Notes: a model not told the origin generated them from the letters alone. Shown: positions 10,642-23,800, counted from the first letter of the stretch. The stretch: DNA of 64,000 nt from Galeopsis tetrahit (GCA_963675135.1 OY776129.1:79325348-79389347), one strand, 5' to 3'. A program made the numbers and translations.

Positions 10642-11364
10642 AACCAAAGGCGGTGGGGTAAATTCTCATTTCCCCAGCTTTGTAATGGTTTTCAACCAGC
10701 GTTATTTCTCTCCATCTTGTTTCTCAAATTTCACACAGACCCCCCCATCTCCCTTCATTTTTCCAAACAAATTTAAATATATATACATATAGATATATGA
10801 ATTATATATGTATGTATATATAGGCCTATAGCGTATAAGAACATGTATTTGATGCGTTTCTTTTGGAGCACATGATTGATAGGAGAAAATAGGAAGAATT
10901 TTTTGTCGGAATTGTAAACCCTAAATTTCTGCTTTGCGCCTGGATCCATGAATAAACGGAGTCCGTAGATTGATGGTTGAGACTTCGGTTGATTAGGTTG
11001 TAGAGGTAACATTCGCGGAGGAATTTCGGGTTTTAGCGTTTCAGGATTGGGGGAAAAACAGGAGGTTGTTGATTTGTAATGGTGTTGTTCATTGGCTTTT
11101 GGTTGGGTTAGGGCTTGGGTTTTAATTGAGGTGGATCGATTAGTGAATTGTAGCTTGAATATTAGCATTTGACTTTGGTATGGATTGGATCAGCTCATTT
11201 TGATTCGTACGGTTTTGAATCACGGGGATTTGAGGCTTTTGATTTGAGCGTGGGGAATTCGTTAATTTTGTTTGCGATAGTTAAATCTGGTTTTCGAGTT
11301 TTCGTGTAGCTTGAGAGTGCATTTGTTTGCTTCTCGGGAGGTTGTTTTGTTAGGGAACTGCAAA

Positions 11365-12060
11365 ATGAGCTCACAGGATGGTGATGGAATGTCCATGTCC
11401 ATGGACAAGGGTTCGGAAAGTCACTACGACGATTTAATGTAATCATATGCTTTTTTTCTGTCAATCGAAGTCGTTTGTGTTTCTATCATTTTCCTTTTCA
11501 ATGTATATTAGATGACGCAAATGTTGTTTTAATGATTTAGGAAGCCGAAAGTATCATATTCAAGAGAGTTCCTGCTGTCGATTGCCGATTTGGATACGTG
11601 TAAGAAGTTACCAAGTGGGTTTAATGAGTCAATGATAAGGTAAAAGAGTACTTGACAATCCATATTGACTCTTAAATCATAAAAGAGATTCTAGTTATGT
11701 TATCTTTATAGTCTGGATGTATATTGTGTTGCTTGTTTGTAATATCTGATTGTATATAGAAGACTTCTGCATTTTTTAAGTATGTGTATCTGTTGGATTT
11801 GAGACAGTGAGTTTGAGGATGCTCTGCTGAGAGTACCAGATCGACCAAGAATTCCAGGAATTCCACAGCATGGTTTCAGGAGAAATGACTTTTCCTCATC
11901 TCCACCTACTCGGGGAGATACTGGTGGTAGTTACACTAGAGGAGTTCATGGGAAATGGGAGAGCCGTTCTTCTGTGCGTAGTGATCGAGAAAGCGATTCT
12001 CAGTCTGACAGGGATTCAGGTTCTATTCAACATATTTTTTGGTAGCTTAACATATGAATG

Positions 12061-12092
<32 letters not shown>

Positions 12093-15000
12093 ATATATAT
12101 TTATAGTAGTGAGGCCTACTAAGGCACTAAGGCAGCACTTGAGCCAACCTGTGATCACTTAAATCTTAAGTATTGCATGTGTGCCTGTCAAATGAACCTG
12201 TTTTTCCATCCTCTCATGTAGATTCTGCAAGGCGTTTTGGCCATCAACCTCGACGTCCTTGGCAGACTCCTGAGCATGATGGGCTTCTTGGGAGTGGTTC
12301 ATGTCCAAGGCCATCTGGATTTGCTGCTGGGATATCTGCTGCTAAGGTGCGAGCTAACGAGCAGAATCAACTGAGTCGGAGCAATGAGCCATATCATCCT
12401 CCACGTCCTTACAAGGTGAAGTAAATAATGTAGATTATGGGAAAAGTTTGGGTAGCCCATACCATTTTATGCAATTCTCTTTCCTTTTCCCATTTTAAGC
12501 TTCTTTCTTTGATTTCATGTTTTCTGTTACAACATAGTACTTAGATCTATGTGCAATAAATGCAATGCGTGCAATTTGCTGAAATGCTATGTCATGAAAC
12601 TCGTGCAACTCGCTAAATGCTCTATAATGTAACTATTTCCAGGCTCCTCATTCAAGAAGAGACACTGACTCCCTCAATGATGAAACTTTTGGTTCAACGG
12701 ATGATACTACTGAGGATAGAGCAGAGCAGGAGAGAAGGAGAAGAGGTATTGATTTATTCTGATTAGAGTTACTTCACTAGACTTTCGTTCACTATTTTCT
12801 GCTGTATTTAACTGTTCTAAATGTATTATATTTTCAGCTGCATTTGAGATGATGAGAAAGGAACAACAAAAGACTCTGCAGGAGAACCCTGGTGGTACTG
12901 GTGTCTTAAACCTTTGTGAAGGATTAGTGGATAACAGAGAGGAAAAGGGACTTCTTGTTAGGAATAATGTGGAGGTTTCTGCCGTACCTTCCGTCTCGAG
13001 CAACGAATTAGAAAAATCTTCTTTTGCCTCACAGGCACATGCTCCTGCATCTGGGCTTCTTGCACCGCCAGGTTTTAAAACCAGTTTACCGGATAAAAAT
13101 TCTGTCCTCAAATCACTGGTTCATCCTTCTCTGTCAGAGGTACACTACTCCCGCTTTCCTTTCTTATAGAATTTAATTTGCACCACGTCTTTGACTCTTT
13201 CATCATGATCAAACCTAGTGCGTGCATTGTTCCAGCACTAGCTCATCGGCTCTCCTAGCTCATTTACATATATAATTACACTAAAGTCTTACACATTAAG
13301 AAATTGGTGGTCTCATTAATTATCAGAGCCACAAACAATCATTTTGTTACTTAGTGAATATAAACCGTGCACTCTCAGATTTTTGCGGTTCCTATACAAT
13401 CTGAATGTGTAGAGCAAACCATTACACATCCTGGTACTTCTGTGCTATTTGTATGTTGCCGTATTGCTTGTGAATTTGAGTGTTGTTAAATCCTTATCCT
13501 ACATATTTTGAATAATTGAATTGCTCCATCAGGATTCCCTTGCAAAGTGTTCAAATTACTTACGTTGCTTATACTTTCACAGGTGGGGAAGCCTGTAACA
13601 GATGAAATCCCCATGGATGCTGACACCAACCTCCTTCGAAATGGTAACAAATTTGTAGACAGTCGTCTAGTTGATGGGCAGCTTGCAGAGAAGGCACCAC
13701 ATCATCTCATTTTTAACAAACGGGAGAGTGTGAATGCACATGTTAGTTTAGGTGTGCCTATCAAGAGTTCTGGCATAGAAGACCAGTTACTCCAATTTTC
13801 TAGTCATTTAGATACTCATGGAATCCTGGATGACCCTAAAACTGCTAAACTAAATGCTGAGGTATTGGATGAGAAAAATGTTCATGATTCCAGCGGAAGC
13901 CATTCAACTTCAATTTTAGAAAAGATTTTTGGTAGTGTTGCATTATCCCTGAATGATGTTCATTCTAAATCAGCTGAGGTAAGTAAAGTTTTATGCACAT
14001 CTCTTTAACAATCCCCTACTCCTGGCCCTGCTTTATGTGACACAATGACCATATGCGACCAAATTACTTAATTTATTTGAAATTCATCTGTTATTGTTGA
14101 TGTGATTGTGGCATGTCAGCATGTGTGAGTTTCATTAGATCTTCTGCCCCTCTACTCTTCTCTTTAATGAGAATATTGAAGTGTCTTATCAGAAATATAA
14201 ATATTGGTTCAAAATTATTTTCATCAGAAATCTAAAACAACATTAGCCTTATCGATAAATCATTATGTTGATATATAATCATTTATAAAACAAATTTATT
14301 TTCCTCAGATCTAAGCTGTTTGTATTATTCTGTTCAGCTGTTTGTATTATTCTGTTCAACTGTTTGTTAACCCATGGTTTTTTGTTCTTATATAGCTTCA
14401 TGATAGTAAACCTGATGATACATGGAGCCCTAATTCTGTCCAGTCATCGAAGTTTGCTCAATGGTTTTCTGAGGAGGGTATGCTTATGTTCTATACATTT
14501 TAATACTACCTCCGTTTAACTTATCTGTCATTGTAGGGGAAAAAAAGGTTCCAACTATCTGCTGCCTTTTGTTTTCCAATAGACACATTAAATGGTTTTT
14601 TATTTCAACTTTGCCCTTTTCTTGATTTTGTGATAGGTGGATAAATGACCATAAATGAATAATTAATAGTAACATGTAAGGGGACATATTAGTCATTTTA
14701 TACAAATAATTAGTATTAAATGACTGTCTTAATATGTGAATACCCAAAAGTGACAGATAAAGTGGAACGGAGGGAGTATTAGCCAAACACCCCACCCCCC
14801 TCAAAAAAAAAATACTGTATTTATTTGTAATTGTTTTAGTGCAACCTACTGCAGAACCAAAGGCTGTTGACAATTTCACATCTGCAAGGCAAAATAACCT
14901 ACTGTCATTAATAGTCAGTGGTGATAAAGACAAGAACCAAGTTTCTGATTCAGAAGCAGCCAAGCTTTTTCCACACGATTTCTCGTATAAGACCTCTAAA

Positions 15001-17134
15001 CAATCTACTCAGATTAAGCTTGTTGATGTGCCCCCTTCTGCTGATGGCCTATCTGGCCAAGCATCCATTAAAAACAAAGGCGATGCAACCCCAAGTGTGC
15101 TCACCTGTGAAGACCTTGAACAAACAATCTTATCAGAGTACGGTTCAAAGCCTGCAAACGTGGAACCCGCTTTAAAAAGCTGGAGTGCTGGCGCTGGAAT
15201 TACTGCTCCACCAAGTGCACATGTTGACAATCACGCATCTTTTCACCTGCTTTCAATGTTACACAAGAGTACGGACCAGAGTAATTCAACTGGACAGTTG
15301 GGTTACCAAGAGCATGGTAGGGGCACAATGTTCAATGAGCCTCGAGGAGAAGACAATGGCAAGATTGTGCCGAATTTAGGAAATGCACTCACTCTTGAAG
15401 CACTCTTTGGAACTGCTTTTATGCAGGAGCTACAATCAGTTGAAGCACCTGTTTCCGTTCAAAGGGGTTCAAGTGGTTCTTCTCAAGTTGATGCTACAGA
15501 GTCTCATAATGAAATTTCTTCTCCAAGAGTTGCTAACAACGGGCCTCAAAGGCCAACTCATGACTACAGGTTTTCGTCGGACCAAAGGCAACATACAAAA
15601 TTGAGTGATGCTGAGAACTGGCATTTTGACGGTCATCCAATGGGAATAAGTTCACCAAAGAACAAACATGGTGGGTTTGAATTTCAATTGCCTGAAGAAG
15701 AAAACTTAATATCTATAGGTGATTCCCAGGAACCACGGGGGATAACATTTATGCCACCTGGTAATTCGATGAACAATGTGAACACTAGTTCAAGCCCACC
15801 TATCAACATCATGGAGAAACTGGCAGCTTTTGGTGCTGCTGTTAAAGATAAACATGGCATGGAGAGTTCAGAAAGTATGCCCTTTGCACGTGATTCTTAT
15901 CAACATATGCAGCCTGATATTTCGTATCATAATCTTCAGTTGCAGCAGCAATCATCTCCACATTTCCAGGGGAGGCCATCATATGATAATGTTCACATGA
16001 ATTCCCAGCTGAAGTTCTTGGGGCCCGACCCCATTTTTAATCGCAATTCTCCAGGCAGCCACCAATTTCCTCCAAATTTAATCCGGCCTTCTCTTCATCA
16101 CCCAAATGCTAGGGTTTCTGGATTCGAAGTTCCTTCCCAACATCCGGCCATGCATCATGTGCAAATGCCAGGTAACCATCATCCTCACTTTGCAAGGGGC
16201 GGTCCAGTGCCACATCATAGCAACCCATCGGCTGGTTTTGCCCCTGAAATGAATCAAATGCAAGGTTTCCCTTTTGGGCCCCCTCGCCAACCGAGCATAG
16301 GCAGCAGTGGAGTACCAATGCCAGGTAAAAAACTGCACCGATACTAAATTCTATCTAGTTCAGTATAATTTGAGAAAGAAAGATCAGTCATAACTTATTT
16401 TAATGAAGCTTATAGCAATTATAAATAAGCCTTAATTGCACTAAACCCAACAAACTATCATCGAAATATTGTATACAAAACTTATTTGACATGTGTGTCT
16501 GTGTGGTTTTTTTAAAGGGGTATTTCCAATCAAATATTGTATACAAAACATGAACTCTTTCTCCTCCACCTATTCTGCAACTGATTCAGGAGCTGATTCA
16601 GGAGCCCAAGACTTAGAAAGGAGTTTTTTTTGTCTTCTAAGTCCTAAAAATTGTGAATTGTTGAAGAAAGAGTTTGCAAATCAGTTGTAGAATGGGTAGG
16701 GAAAAAGGGTTTGCATTTAATATACATCGTTTGACAGAAATACCTTCTTAAAAATCACGTGTGGTGCACATGTATAAAAATTGAGAGAAATTTGTCCTGA
16801 AAAATTAGTTTAGTGGTTTATATGTAAAAAGTTGATAGTTTATATGGTTTGGTGCAAAGAAAAATAGTTTGGCTTCACATCATTGAATTGCAAGAGTTGT
16901 ATGCATTGTTTTACTCTGTATATAGATAAATTTCTATCAATCTCTGTGAATGGCCATGTATTTGATTGTAAAATTGAATGATGTGTAGGGGGCAACCCTC
17001 CAGAGGCTTTGCAGAGGCTACTAGAAATGGAGGTGCGGGCGAAGTCGAAACAGATGCATCCTTTTGCTCCTCCAGCAGTTCATAGCCAAGGGATGTTTGG
17101 GCATGAGGTAGATATGGGGTTCCGATATAGATAG
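11365..17134 (+). CDS. CBE1: CBE1-like conserved eIF4E-binding protein
   Basis: Ten exons: 11365-11438, 11541-11639, 11808-12019, 12222-12415, 12643-12745, 12838-13139, 13583-13978, 14396-14477, 14840-16324 and 16989-17134. All are phase-consistent and give 1030 aa, near the ~990 aa I recall for Arabidopsis CBE1 (At4g01290). Residues 31-37, YSREFLL, form a canonical YxxxxL-phi eIF4E-binding motif. Then come DRPRIPGIPQHGFRRNDF, Arg/Ser-rich blocks, an AEQERRRRAAFEMMRKEQQ helix, SKFAQWFSEE in exon 8, and a long disordered Gln/His/Pro-rich region. Plant CBE1 associates with the cap complex in the cytoplasm and affects cell-cycle transcripts. The family resembles metazoan 4E-T in layout. Intron 8 is mostly a Stowaway element. 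Exon borders are inferred. Confidence 0.85.
12060..12103. repeat. (AT)n microsatellite in CBE1 intron 3
   Basis: A nearly pure run of AT dinucleotides with two ATTT interruptions lies just after the exon ending at 12019. It is expected to be length-variable and has no coding role. Confidence 0.9.
14506..14776. mobile_element. Stowaway-type MITE inside CBE1 intron 8
   Basis: The ends CTACCTCCGTTTAACTTATC and GATAAAGTGGAACGGAGGGAG are inverted repeats flanked by TA on both sides (14504-14505 and 14777-14778). The element is 271 bp of the 362-bp intron, so most of this intron is transposon. Confidence 0.85.
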
Positions 17135-17947
17135 ACGACAATCACACGTGCCTGGACTGGAACCCTGTTTGTTTGCAAAAGGATTAATATCCATGCACCA
17201 ATCGAACTCTGTAACGACTTCTTGCTTGTGCTGTGGATATATATATTTCGTTTTTCATCTCATTACTCGTCTCTCCTCTCTCGTTTTTATTACTTTTCCT
17301 TGTCTAGTACAGTAAGTAAGTTTCGTGCTCAACTCTGCCGCTGCTATGCTAGTGATACTGGTTGGTGGCAATATTGGAATTATTGACCGTTTGTTTGTGC
17401 GCTGGGTGCCAATCGACCACGTTTTGATAGCTTTTAAAAAACGTGGTCGTTTGGCACCCCCAGCAAATGGCGTTGGGTGTTTTTCTGGGCAAACAATCCA
17501 TTCTCAATTCTGATGGGGAACCCTCACTTTTCGGCGATAACAAGTTGATAATCCCAGGAATTCCCTAAACTTGATTGCAACTTTAATTATTTATTTTGCA
17601 TCCAATAAGATTAAAAAAAATTAAACCATAGATTTGTGTTTCTTTGGTAATTTACCTGTTTTTAATTTATGAAAGATGTAGAAATCATTAAATTCCATTT
17701 TAGTGACTATTCTTGGCCACCGGTTTTAACTTGTAACCGATACGTGACCAACATTTTGGGTTGCATGCAGTGCATTTAATTCAGAACTCCATATAATTTA
17801 TACACTCTAGAAGATTACAGATGATTTGGAAGAATTTACAGACAAATTACAGTGTTAAATACGTCCCGACGAAGTTTTGTATCGACATGAGCTGCAACAT
17901 AAAAGCGATCCTGCAGTTTCGTCCATCGTAAAAGGGGAAGATTTCGA
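17135..17947. other. Convergent intergenic region between CBE1 and REVEILLE genes
   Basis: The two genes end tail to tail here, so both 3' UTRs must lie in these 813 bases. The only conspicuous structure is the inverted repeat at 17404-17459. A CT-rich run precedes it. No further gene is seen. Confidence 0.6.
17404..17459. repeat. Near-perfect 22-bp hairpin in the 3' region of CBE1
   Basis: GGGTGCCAATCGACCACGTT is followed after a short TTGATAGCTTTTAAA-like loop by AAAACGTGGTCGTTTGGCAC and CC. The arms pair over about 22 bases with one mismatch. It lies 270 bases after the CBE1 stop codon and may be in its 3' UTR. It could be an RNA stem, a small foldback element or a miRNA-like hairpin. Confidence 0.75.
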
Positions 17948-20554
17948 TCAAGCAGCAGCAGGGGCCTCACTTCCCACACTATCATTCTCAGTGCCAGTAT
18001 TGTTATATGATAAGAGCAACATCCTCTGCGCGATAAGAGACAAGGAATGACACATTAGAATTTACAACCTCTGCCCAGAGTATTTGTTGTTTAAAGATGT
18101 TTCACACGAATTAAGGAAGTTATTAAATAACAGTAATAGATTATTGTAAAAGACGAACATTTTGGATCAAAAGTTCTCTACAAAGACGAATATTTTGAAT
18201 TGAAGGGAGTGTATTTTATTAGACAGCTAGTCTACAAAGTGTACATCTTAAGCTTAGGATACTGCGACAAGAACCAGCAGCAAAAGAGGGTTAGGTCATG
18301 TTAGAAACTTACATGCTTCTCAAATTCAGGGCTCGCCAAATTCAGCGAAAGATTCTTCATCAACGCCAGCACCTGAAGTAAGATAAGATACTTATAAATC
18401 ACCAACAAATTCTAAACTTACTAGAGAAAAGCATATACACTAGTCAGCCCTATGCCACCACTCAACAGGAAAAAATTGTTGGTGCGACGCAAACTTCAGA
18501 TGAAACTTGGCTTACCGTCTTCACAGTAATGGGATCCATCGTGTTTAAGGTTTTCAAGTGCTCACTTGCAGTTGCACTTGCACTAGGGTCAAACAGATTG
18601 CCAATAAAGCTATAAACTTGATGAAAATCCGGCATAGCTGCAACAACGAGAAGTAGCTGTAAGCTTGACAACTGCATAAATAAGATACTCCGTATAAGAT
18701 AATCCAAAAAAGCAGGCACCATGAATCTGATACACTTATCTACATCCTAGAAGAACTCTTCTGGCATGAATCTGATATGCTCTTTCCTGATATATACCGA
18801 GAAAATTGATACAAAGTTGCAAATGCATAATTACAGAATCAAGCAGTTAAATCCCAAAAAAACAAAAGAGGATATTCTGGAGATCAGTTTTATACATTCA
18901 TCAAAGAAACTACAGTCTGATTAATGTTGGGTTAGGTGAGTACCAACGGAGGGTCTGAGCTGCTAGGTACTCTGTAATCTGTATCCAACACCACATTAAC
19001 AGATAAAAGAAATAGACACGAGAGAAACAGACCTCTCTTTTCGTTCCGATTCTCATTTACTAGGTGATTCACGTGAGGAGCAATTTCATTACAGTTGCTA
19101 CTCCAATTATGCGTCATGGTACCACCAGATGATGCAAAGTCATCTGTAATGCCAGCACAAAGACCTCACTACTGCTATCTTTATCAAAAATAATACGGAA
19201 GATCAGCATGTCGAATCACAGAAACAAACCCTTTGATAGAGGAGATACACACTCTGGCAACATCCCACTGGTATATAAAGGCGCACTGCCAACTTTATTT
19301 CCAGGTAGTTGCATTGATTGAGGCCCCAAAGCATATCTGGAGTTGAGAAGAGCGGATGAAGACAAGGGTTCGGAGGGTTGAGAGGCGACTGCATAGGTTC
19401 AAACGAAAAGTGCAAAAAGAATATTACAATGAAACAAGGTCTCTTGAAGGAAGAAGTGAATATTCATGGGTAAACCAATTAGTATTAACCTTTCTTGGGG
19501 GCTTTATGGGGATAAGGGTGAGCTGCTTTTCGCTTTGGACGTGGGGGAGGAACATGTTCACTTGTTCCATTCTTCTGGACCTTCATAAAATACTTCTGAG
19601 CATGGCTGCGAATCTGCAAAATATACAATTTAGCATCCGAATCACCAATTAAAAGACAACCATTTTCCCATAACCCCTAAGAATCACACTGCATCGTTAC
19701 GACGTGCACACATAGGAGCTATAGGTACCAACGCGCACAATCTGAATAAGCAAATTGCTCTTTTAATGAATTTCAAGGAAAGTGCAACAATATGGCTCAT
19801 ATTCTATAGCTTGAACAAGAAAATTTCTTCAAAACTTTCCACGTTTATAAATTAAAGCAGTACTTAAAGAATTTTTCTATATAAGCACGCGCCTTAGCGA
19901 AGAACCTTCGCACGACGACGATGCTCAAATGAACCATATCGATCATGAGTCATGACAGGAAGTTCATATGAAGTCTGAGACAACTTTTAAGTAAAGAACA
20001 TTATCAAAGCTGTGAATCAACTGGAAATTACTTGGATAACTGTCTTTGACACAACAAATGCTTCGATTTTCTTCCAATCACGATCAAATCTGAAAGTACA
20101 AAGCAAATTAGACGTAAATAAGGTCAAATGTGTTTAACACATGAGAAAAATCTTAAACTAATGAACAATTGACACTCGATCGAAACAAATTAGGAAGCAC
20201 AATAAAACGCATCACACACTTAAATTTCAGAATCAATTTAAGGAACTAAACAATTGAAAAATCTAAGAAGTATACAAATTACCATACTACAATAAACAAA
20301 ACCACATAATCTCAACACACTTACAAGTGAAGAGCTTCTATAAACTTGTCGTGCTCCTGATCGCTCCAATTCTCCCTGGACTTAGTGATAGTGTACGGCT
20401 TCCGGATCTTCTTACTCGGATCCTCCACAGCCGCCACGGCGCTCTCCTCAGTTATCTTCTTCACCGGAGTAGCAATCGGATCCCCGCCAAAATGGTAATC
20501 GTAGAAATGGGCAAAACCCTGCCCGGGCGTGGGATTCGGATGCACTGATACCAT
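17948..20554 (-). CDS. RVE5: REVEILLE-type MYB-like (SHAQKYF) clock transcription factor
   Basis: Eight exons: 20325-20554, 20032-20089, 19490-19613, 19230-19388, 19033-19143, 18516-18637, 18313-18372 and 17948-18025. All are phase-consistent and give 313 aa. Residues about 59-112 form a single MYB-like repeat (RENWSDQEHDKFIEALHLF, DRDWKKIEAFV, TVIQIRSHAQKYF) with the diagnostic SHAQKYF, followed by a basic Pro-rich stretch (VPPPRPKRKAAHPYPHKAPK). The C-terminal half carries the LCL-type region seen in RVE3/4/5/6/8 (MPDFHQVYSFIGNLFDP, LKTLNTMDPITVKTV, LALMKNLSLNL). Family members bind evening elements and activate evening-phased clock genes in the nucleus. The RVE3/RVE5 assignment rests mainly on gene order beside CBE1; RVE6/8 is not excluded. 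A G-box lies upstream. Confidence 0.85.
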
Positions 20555-21514
20555 GCGATCAACTCTACGAGAGCTCAACAACTCAAAGCTCGAAATTACA
20601 AGGAACTTTTTAACTTCACTCTTTCGATTATCAGAATAAAAATCACTTTTCTGAAAATTTAGAAGGATGAGTTTTTTGTTGTGAAAGAAATGAGAGTGGT
20701 GGAGGTTTAATGCAATTGCAGGGAGATGAACTGTATGGTGAGGGGCAATCTCAACCGTCCACGTGGCGAACATAGATGGGTCGTTAAGATTTGTTTGGAT
20801 TGTTCGAGTTTCTTCTTTCCCGGCAAACTTATGGATCAATAATTAACTTTTACTCTATACAAAATTAAATCACTTATTTCAATTTTTGTCACTTATTTCA
20901 ATTTTTGTGTTTCAGAGACGAGTTATCAATACTTTAGGAAAAAAGAAGGCACACGAAATGGATAAATTGCATTTAATGAATTCGACAATTTTTATTTTAT
21001 TTCATCATAAATGAGTTATCAATTTTATCTATTTTTTAAATTTTCCGTTGTGTCATTCACAATATAGTTTCAAAACTATAGGAAAAAAAAGGCACACAAA
21101 ATAGAAGAACTCACTCGGGCTGGGACCCCTCTTGCGTCTTTTAAAACTGATAAAACATAATTTTAGACCCAAGTTTTTTAAAAAATAGATAAAATAAGAA
21201 TGTTGTATACTTGTTGCGAGGTAACATAAAGTAATTGTTTTCAACTTTCCATAAAAGAAAATGAACATACTCTTAATGGACAGACAAATAAAGTGAGCAT
21301 ACACATCAAAACCGGAACTAGTAGATTTCAGACACATATTCGGAATCCAAATTCTTAGTCAGTCGACCATTAAAACAGGAAAATAGTCTACAATAGGAAT
21401 ACACTCTCGATCTGGGTGAATACAACATCAACTACAAAACGTGTAGGTGAATTCTCCCTAATGCAGCCATTAAAACATCATTTTTGCACGTTTTATTGCA
21501 ACACAAACTCACTA
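20555..21514. other. Upstream region of REVEILLE and 3' flank of endosulfine gene
   Basis: The first ~250 bases upstream of 20554 hold the REVEILLE promoter and leader, including a perfect G-box. The remainder is AT-rich, with a short repeated phrase near 20880 (CACTTATTTCAATTTTTGT twice) and no gene. Confidence 0.55.
20760..20765. promoter_or_regulatory. G-box (CACGTG) upstream of REVEILLE
   Basis: CACGTG sits in the context CCACGTGGCG about 206 bp upstream of the REVEILLE start codon on the minus strand. CACGTG is the classic bHLH (PIF) and bZIP (HY5) binding core and is common in light- and clock-regulated promoters. Use in this gene is inferred. Confidence 0.5.
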
Positions 21515-22657
21515 TTACGGTGCAGGCAATATTTGTTCGGTGCTAGTCGCGTCTTCCGATTCCGGTTGGGCAGCGTTTCCATCTACATGATGATAACAAA
21601 TACGATTCAATTTATGTCCAAAGAGTACAAATGAAGGAACAAAACAAGAAACTGATGCAATTCTCGAAAATAAACGTGATCCTCGGTGAAACCTCGACAA
21701 ATTTATCCCTACCTTCACCTTCTGATGGAGCATAAGCAGATTTGCGGTAGCGTGTTTGCTGCTGAGTCGGCTAAAATACCAAACACAAAAGAGAACCATG
21801 TGTTATCAGAGAAACAAATGAAGGTAAAACAAATGTATCTGAATATCTCAAAGATTAAATTATGCTCCCTCCGTTCACTTGCACTTTTTCCTGTTTTGGT
21901 TATGCACACTTCTATAAATGAAAATATTCATTCCCCCAGTACATTAATACACTTATACACCCTTCACTTTTTACTTTACACGTCTACTTTTTACATAAAC
22001 TACCATTATTTCTAAAAGCTGCGCACAAAGAAAAGTGCATATTAAGTATGGATGTCGATGGAGGGAGTATTGACGTAAGCAATATCCCTGTTCAATACCT
22101 GTAGCTTTGGTCGGAGAGCCTCCAGAGGTCCTTTGGGCTTCTCTGCACCTTGCTGTGGCAATAAATCATAGACAAATATCAAGCACACAACATAGCACAA
22201 AAATCCTATCGTTACGAGATTTATGTTTACCAAAAGGGGTGCAAAAATAAAATGAGTACCTTTCCCAGAGCCCAATCAGCCGAATCAAAATAGGCACGTT
22301 CATGATCCTGACATTTCATTAATGGAAGACTTATGAGTTATGAAGAATACTCAAGATTTTTGACAAAAGTGTGAATGAACAAACATTATGGTACCTTAGA
22401 AATCAATGGTGGTTTCTTGGCCAATAGTCCACCATATTTCTTCTTTACAGCTGCCTCCTGCAAGAAAAAACATTCTATGTTTAATGAAGACACATACAAG
22501 CTCATATAAAAGTATTCCTCGAAAAATATATAGAAGTATCCCCAGAAAAAAGAAAGATAGATCGGTATATTACTTCCTGCTGTGGTGATGGCATGGAGCT
22601 GTTAGCATCCTCCATAACAACTTCTGGTTGCTCTTTTACTTCCTCGGAGCCTGACAT
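21515..22657 (-). CDS. Endosulfine/ARPP19 family protein (PP2A inhibitor-like)
   Basis: Six coding exons, 22574-22657, 22395-22457, 22260-22307, 22099-22152, 21713-21770 and 21515-21582, give 124 aa, typical for plant endosulfines. The core reads KKKYGGLLAKKPPLISKDHE, then RAYFDSADWALGKQG, then KPKGPLEALRPKLQ, then RYRKSAYAP. FDSADW corresponds to the FDSGDY phosphosite block that Greatwall kinase targets in animal ENSA/ARPP19, where phosphorylation turns the protein into a PP2A-B55 inhibitor. Regulation by a plant kinase here is inferred. Acidic N- and C-termini flank the core. A 5' leader exon likely lies at about 23699-23800, splicing to just upstream of 22657. A Stowaway element occupies the intron between the fourth and fifth exons. 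Confidence 0.9.
21865..22067. mobile_element. Stowaway-type MITE in endosulfine intron
   Basis: CTCCCTCCGTTCACTTGCAC at the left and ...GATGTCGATGGAGGGAG at the right are inverted ends of a 203-bp noncoding element. Subterminal inversion (CACTTGCACTTTT versus AAAAGTGCATATT) supports it. TA follows the right end; the left flank is TATG. Confidence 0.8.
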
Positions 22658-23698
22658 ATTTCCCTCACTACCAGCTATGATAACAACCTATATGATGGAG
22701 TTAAGGAAGAAGAGACACCATTTATTCCCAGGAACAATTCCCGTCCAAGCCAATATGGCCGAAACAATAAGCTTCAATAATCCGCAAATCAGGGTAAACA
22801 TGAAGTATTTATAATAGTCTATGGCCCATGGGCCAAACACTCAAAACAGAAACATAATTAAATTGCTTGAGTATAAATTGAGGTTGCTGCAATTAGGCTC
22901 CGTCGTTCTCACTTAAGCCTCTTATACACCATAAGAGGCATATCACTATAAAAATGCAGTCCCAAGTATCATCAAATGACAACACAGAAAATTCTGTAAA
23001 CCCACCTTGAAGAAAAAACGTACTATTATTTTCCATAAATGCAGACATGAAGTTGAAGGATAAGAAAACTGGACAAGATTCCAAATCTTAAGTCGATTAG
23101 AGAGACGTCTATTTTATAAGTTCATTTAATTTTGAATTGTCCATAGAGTATGGAAACAATCCTGCAAAACTGTGTACACATATTCAAGAAGAAAGCCCTA
23201 ACGAATCATACCAAATAGCCTTATTTTTATCCTCATAGCATATCCTAGCATCAGCTACCTTTAATTCTTTGCACTTGATACTGAAAAAACTCTCGATTAA
23301 ATCTTAGCTATATAACTTCCCTAATAACTCTATTATATGCTGGAAATCAGTATAACTCGCGCAATAGAAAAAATAAAGCAATATACGCGAATTACTTCAG
23401 CTAATCAGCCAAAATTCGAATAGAAATCTAAATAACATTACTCTGCAACTTCAACAACACTTGCATCTCATAAATTCACAACTCTGGCTATTCATAATAG
23501 AAAATCTCCAATTAGGTATACAGTTACAGATCTCAATAGCGAAGAAATGCATCGAACAAGCATACAAACGTATGAAGGAGAAGTAAGATACGAAAACAAA
23601 TTACAGTCGATCAAAACCACCGATGCAAAGGAAATAGGAATCCAAATCTTTCGAAATAGAAAAAAACTAATCAGAGAAACGAAGAGGAGATGAATTAC

Positions 23699-23800
23699 CT
23701 GAGTGAAATTAGGATTTTCGAATCTCCTTCTACTGCAGATCGGTTGTGCGTAGTTTTGACGTTTATCCGACAGAAGAGAGACACCGAGAAACCGTCTTGC
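23699..23800 (-). other. Probable 5' UTR exon of the endosulfine gene
   Basis: A good donor (CTCAG|GTAATTC on the minus strand) ends this block at 23699. It lies about 1 kb upstream of the first coding exon, which is preceded by a plausible acceptor (ATCATAG). A leader exon followed by a ~1-kb leader intron is common in plant housekeeping genes. The right border is approximate and transcript evidence is lacking. Confidence 0.4.

Larger units (their letters stand above)
7879..11364. other. Intergenic region between divergent uL5c and CBE1
   Basis: AT-rich spacer with no gene. It contains a short organellar SSU rRNA-like fragment (8491-8540), a GTTTGGTT-ended miniature element (9706-10092), a Stowaway element (10191-10438) and, close to CBE1, a cluster of CGCG words (10551-10641) followed by an AT-rich stretch near 10775-10830. 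The CBE1 5' leader probably occupies the last few hundred bases. Predicted proteins in this interval are low-complexity chance frames. Confidence 0.6.

Noticed and set aside
14484..14963. 159-aa minus-strand open frame
   Set aside because: It spans the Stowaway in CBE1 intron 8 and the start of exon 9; no family resemblance and no splice support.
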